A stretch of DNA of 8,344 nucleotides from Thioalkalivibrio sp. (lineage in GTDB: Bacteria; Pseudomonadota; Gammaproteobacteria; Ectothiorhodospirales; Ectothiorhodospiraceae). Made by a program: the position numbers and the translations under genes. The notes beneath the pieces were generated by a model. That model ran no database searches. It was not told the origin of the DNA and saw only the letters and a list, made by a program, of their open reading frames with translations. Shown piece by piece: positions 5,923 to 8,344 of the stretch (positions within the stretch are counted from its first letter, which is position 1; each line of letters starts with the position of its first letter). The stretch spans positions 1 to 8,344 of the forward strand of contig SKOF01000120.1 of the NCBI GenBank assembly GCA_007120155.1, in the 5' to 3' direction.

Positions 5923-6804
5923 ATGAAAGAGCAGATCTACATCGTCGATGTCTTCGCGGAGACGCCCTATGCCGGTAACCCGTTGGCCGTGGTGCTGGGG
6001 GCCGATGACCTGTCCGCGGAGATCATGCAGAAGCTGGCCGCAGAGACGAACTATTCCGAATCCACCTTCGTGATGTCGGCGCCGGAGGACGACGGCGGAT
6101 ACCGGGTGCGGGTGTTCACCCCGTCCCGGGAGATTGAATTTACCGGGCATCCGATTCTCGGAACGGCCTGGGTCATTCGCCGGGTCATGGACAAGGGCCT
6201 GGATACCGTGCGGCTCAACCTCGCCGTGGGGCAGGTGCCGGTGACCTTCGAGACCGGGCCCGACGGCAGCGAGGCGGCCTGGTTCCGGGCGCCGCCGGTG
6301 TCCCTGGGACCGGTATGTTCAGCGGAGCCGATGGCCGCGGCCCTCGGCATATCGCCGGAGGACATCGACCCCCGATCACCGATTCGCCAGTGCGCCGCCG
6401 GCACCTCGGCGATGATCGTGCCGGTGCGCAGTCTCGATGTGCTGCGGCGCTGCCGGCTCGACCTGGAGGCCTATGCCCCGCTGGCCAGGCAGGGGTTCCC
6501 GCCGCTTGTGTATCTCTTCTGTCATGAAACCCATCACGCGGCGAACGACCTGTGTGCGCGGTTCTTCTTCGATGCCCATGGTGTGCGGGAAGATCCCGCC
6601 ACGGGAAACGGGGCGGCATTTCTGGGCGCCTACCTGTGGGCGCACCGGATCTTTCCCGGGCCCGATCTGTCCTTGCGCATCGAGCAGGGGTACGAGATCC
6701 GACGGCCGTCGCTGGTGCGGCTGCGCGTCCGGGCGGGCGGCGACGCACCGGAGGTGAGCGTCGGCGGCGCCGTGATTCCCGTGGTCAGGGGCGAACTGCT
6801 CTGA
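5923..6804 (+). CDS. PhzF-family isomerase/epimerase
   Basis: A 293-residue member of the PhzF phenazine-biosynthesis-like fold (diaminopimelate-epimerase superfamily). The N-terminal signature YIVDVFAETPYAGNPLAVVL is followed by NYSESTFV, whose E46 matches the catalytic Glu of PhzF, then RVFTPSREIEFTGHPILGTAW (63-83). The second half has CAAGTSAMIVPV (157-168) and the family motif REDPATGNGAAFLGAYL (222-238). Most PhzF-like proteins outside phenazine clusters have unknown substrates, and no other phz gene is present, so phenazine production is not implied. The ATG at 5923 begins right at the conserved N-terminus; only a weak GGGA precedes it. The following methyltransferase gene lies 67 bases downstream on the same strand, but a common pathway is only a guess. 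Confidence 0.92.
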   Translation: MKEQIYIVDVFAETPYAGNPLAVVLGADDLSAEIMQKLAAETNYSESTFVMSAPEDDGGYRVRVFTPSREIEFTGHPILGTAWVIRRVMDKGLDTVRLNLAVGQVPVTFETGPDGSEAAWFRAPPVSLGPVCSAEPMAAALGISPEDIDPRSPIRQCAAGTSAMIVPVRSLDVLRRCRLDLEAYAPLARQGFPPLVYLFCHETHHAANDLCARFFFDAHGVREDPATGNGAAFLGAYLWAHRIFPGPDLSLRIEQGYEIRRPSLVRLRVRAGGDAPEVSVGGAVIPVVRGELL

Positions 6805-6871
6805 TCCGAAGGCAGGGGCCTGATGACACCGGTAGCACCCATACACACTGAACCTGTTGAGGAGATGACCC

Positions 6872-7693
6872 GTGGTTGCACGTGATCCGCACCGCTTTGT
6901 GAACGAACTCGATGATGCCGCGCTCGAGCGCATCGTCGCGCGCCTCGAGAACCGGGCAAAGGACCAGGTCTTCGCCCGCCTGTTCGACAAGTATGCGGAG
7001 CGTCTGGATCTGCCGCCTGCCGCTCAGGTCCTGGAGGTGGGTTGCGGCACGGGCGCCATGATGCGCTTTCTCGCCCGCCGGAGGGATTTTTCGGGCACGG
7101 GACTTGGCGTCGATCAGAGCCCGGTGCTGATCGACGCCGCGAAGAAGTATGCACGGGACGAAGCAGTCGCCGATCGTGTGGACTTCCGGGTCGGTGATGC
7201 CCACAGCCTGGATCTTCCCGGCGACACGTTCGACGCGGTGATCGCACACACGCTGATCAGTCACGTGACGAACCCCGCCGAAGTGATCGGCGAGATGGCC
7301 CGGGTGGTGAAGCCGGGAGGCACCGTGGTCATCTTTGACGGCGATTATTCCTCGTTGACCTACGGCTGTCCCGATCATGATCTCGGTCAGCGGATGGATG
7401 CGGCCCTGGCGACGGCGACCTTCAACAATCCGCTGATCATGCGGGATCTTCCACGACTGCTGCCGGAGTTGGGGCTGGTGATCCATGAGGCCTGGGGCGA
7501 TGCGGTGGTGGAGATCGGCGGCGGCAGTTTCTTCAGATCGTTCGCGGAGACGTATGCGCCGGCCGTCATCAACGCCGGTCTTGTGCCGGCAGAGGTGGTG
7601 GAATCCTGGCTGAAGGCCCAGTTGCAGGCCATGGACGAGGGCCGATTCTTCGGGGCGTGCAACTACTATACGTATATGGCTCGCCGTTTCTAG
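6872..7693 (+). CDS. Class I SAM-dependent methyltransferase (UbiE/Methyltransf_11-like)
   Basis: A 273-residue methyltransferase. After a helical N-terminal cap (about 1-48) comes motif I VLEVGCGTG (53-61). The acidic residue that binds the SAM ribose is D81 in GVDQSP, followed by VGDAHSLDLP (108-116), FDAVIAHTLISHV (120-132) and VVKPGGTVVIFDGD (145-158). The C-terminal part (about 165-273) is helical-looking and would form the acceptor-substrate lid; it resembles no specific enzyme I can name. The start is a GTG at 6872 with GAGGAG 7 bases upstream. The VOC gene follows 48 bases after the stop, so the two may be cotranscribed. The substrate is unknown. The general resemblance to quinone and small-molecule methyltransferases does not prove such a role. 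Confidence 0.92.
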   Translation: MVARDPHRFVNELDDAALERIVARLENRAKDQVFARLFDKYAERLDLPPAAQVLEVGCGTGAMMRFLARRRDFSGTGLGVDQSPVLIDAAKKYARDEAVADRVDFRVGDAHSLDLPGDTFDAVIAHTLISHVTNPAEVIGEMARVVKPGGTVVIFDGDYSSLTYGCPDHDLGQRMDAALATATFNNPLIMRDLPRLLPELGLVIHEAWGDAVVEIGGGSFFRSFAETYAPAVINAGLVPAEVVESWLKAQLQAMDEGRFFGACNYYTYMARRF

Positions 7694-7728
7694 CCGGTTT
7701 GCGGATCTCATGGAATGCCCACCACGGG

Positions 7729-7734
7729 GGAGGA
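7729..7734 (+). promoter_or_regulatory. Shine-Dalgarno site that sets the VOC gene start
   Basis: GGAGGA lies 7 bases before the ATG at 7742. It rules against an in-frame ATG at 7715, which would add nine residues. Confidence 0.75.
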
Positions 7735-7741
7735 TCGAGTC

Positions 7742-8170
7742 ATGGAACAGCGAATGAGCGTGGTGACCCTCGGGGTCAACGATCTCGCCCGATCGAAGGC
7801 CTTCTACCAGCAGGCATTGGGCTGGACGATCAGCGCCGATGAAGGTCAGATCGCCTTTTTTCAGCTCAATGGCATGGTACTTGCCCTCTACCCCCGTGAT
7901 GCGCTCGCCGACGATGCGCAGGTGTCCGGTGAGGGCGCCGGGTTCGCGGGCGTCACACTGGCGTATTGCACCCGGTCCAGGGAGGAAACGGACGAGATCC
8001 TGAGGCAGGTGGAACGGGCGGGTGCCCGGATCGTGAAGCCTGCCCGGGAAGTGTTCTGGGGTGGTTACTCCGGCTACTTTGCCGATCCGGACGGCCACCT
8101 CTGGGAGGTGGCTCACAATCCGTTCTGGACGCTCGACGAAAAGGGCAATGTCCATCTGGAAGCGCCTTGA
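7742..8170 (+). CDS. VOC family (glyoxalase/bleomycin-resistance fold) protein
   Basis: A 142-residue protein with the paired beta-alpha-beta-beta-beta modules of the vicinal oxygen chelate fold. Module 1 begins VVTLGVNDLARSKAFYQQALGW (7-28). Module 2 contains GVTLAYCTRSREETDEIL (70-87) and ends in the conserved GYSGYFADPDGHLWEVAHNP (108-127). The usual glutamate ligand is present (E122). The His positions that often complete the metal site in glyoxalase I-type proteins are not His here (T9 in strand 1; Y75 near the start of module 2), so it may not be a classical metalloenzyme. Members of this subfamily are widespread and uncharacterised. It follows the methyltransferase gene by 48 bases on the same strand. 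Confidence 0.9.
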   Translation: MEQRMSVVTLGVNDLARSKAFYQQALGWTISADEGQIAFFQLNGMVLALYPRDALADDAQVSGEGAGFAGVTLAYCTRSREETDEILRQVERAGARIVKPAREVFWGGYSGYFADPDGHLWEVAHNPFWTLDEKGNVHLEAP

Positions 8171-8321
8171 TCCGACCGCGGGCAGGCATGCGCCGGTCCG
8201 AAGGAGCCGGTGGTCATTGCTTGCGGTGAGCGGGCCGGCGGGCCGGTTGAAGCACGGCGCGCGGGGTGTCCGGCAGCCGTGGGCGGGGGATGGGACGCTC
8301 ACTTCCGTGCAACGGGGTATC
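8171..8321. other. Non-coding stretch after the VOC gene
   Basis: No convincing gene, promoter or terminator was found in these 151 bases. There is a doubled octamer CGGGCCGG at 8231-8246. An AAGGAG at 8201-8206 precedes a GTG at 8210 whose frame stays open to the window edge, but its codon content does not look like a protein. Confidence 0.5.
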
Positions 8322-8344
8322 ATGTGGTTCGCGATCACGGCAGG
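8322..8344 (+). CDS. Possible start of a next gene, cut by the window edge (YciI-like?)
   Basis: An ATG at 8322 opens a frame reading MWFAITA before the window ends. Seven residues cannot identify a family, though the pattern recalls the first beta strand of YciI-like proteins, which often begin in this style. Only a weak GGGG lies upstream. This is a pointer, not an annotation. Confidence 0.2.

Noticed and set aside
5923..6804. A phenazine biosynthesis locus
   Set aside because: PhzF-like proteins are common outside such clusters, and no other phz genes are present.
6810..6821. A terminator hairpin AGGC-AGGG-GCCT after phzF
   Set aside because: It has only a 4-bp stem and no following T tract.
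6785..8338. A 517-codon open frame on the minus strand covering the methyltransferase and VOC genes
   Set aside because: It mirrors three well-recognised plus-strand genes in GC-rich DNA. Its translation is rich in His, Arg and Pro, with no domain and no ribosome-binding site.
8210..8344. A gene starting at GTG 8210 after AAGGAG, open to the window edge
   Set aside because: The translation is Gly/Ala/Arg-rich without family features, and the spacing from AAGGAG is short. Open frames of this length are common at this GC content.

Overview
The window is GC-rich (roughly two-thirds G+C by eye), densely coded, and looks chromosomal. It very likely comes from a gammaproteobacterium. The main reason is the block mltD / yafS-like methyltransferase / rnhA / dnaQ, a neighbourhood known from E. 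coli and relatives. The composition and the seven-base tandem repeats at gene ends would suit an Ectothiorhodospiraceae-like lineage, but that is a guess. No tRNA, rRNA, insertion sequence, phage gene or CRISPR array was seen.

Left part (1-3303, minus strand): an operon-like series of three genes, read from right to left. It starts with a long MltD-type lipoprotein lytic transglycosylase carrying three LysM repeats. A PP2C-type Ser/Thr phosphatase follows, then a tandem-FHA protein whose start overlaps the phosphatase stop (TGATG). The FHA gene ends inside a tandem array of at least nine GAGGCGT heptamers (minus-strand reading) that begins at the window edge. The trio couples murein hydrolysis to a phospho-protein switch, but no kinase is visible.

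Centre (3304-5494, plus strand): a 113-base divergent spacer with a 7-bp inverted repeat, then a YafS-like SAM methyltransferase, rnhA (RNase HI, GTG start, 8-bp overlap with the preceding gene) and dnaQ (Pol III epsilon proofreading subunit). As given, dnaQ carries a one-base deletion near 5035-5037 that separates the Exo I motif from Exo II and Exo III. It is therefore either a pseudogene or, more probably, a sequence error. A second, different heptamer array (ACTGACA, about 2.9 copies) sits where the dnaQ ribosome-binding site would be expected. Compared with E. coli, gloB is missing and rnhA has the opposite orientation.

Right part (5541-8170, plus strand): a small double-CDGSH iron-sulfur protein, a PhzF-family isomerase/epimerase, a class I SAM methyltransferase and a VOC (glyoxalase-fold) protein. 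CDGSH, methyltransferase and VOC have good Shine-Dalgarno sites; phzF does not. These four look like ordinary accessory metabolic genes of unknown substrate. The last 174 bases are non-coding except for a possible gene start at 8322.

Nothing here is a clearly new defence or mobile system. The points most worth a second look are the broken dnaQ, the two stop-generating heptamer arrays, and the MltD-PP2C-FHA operon.
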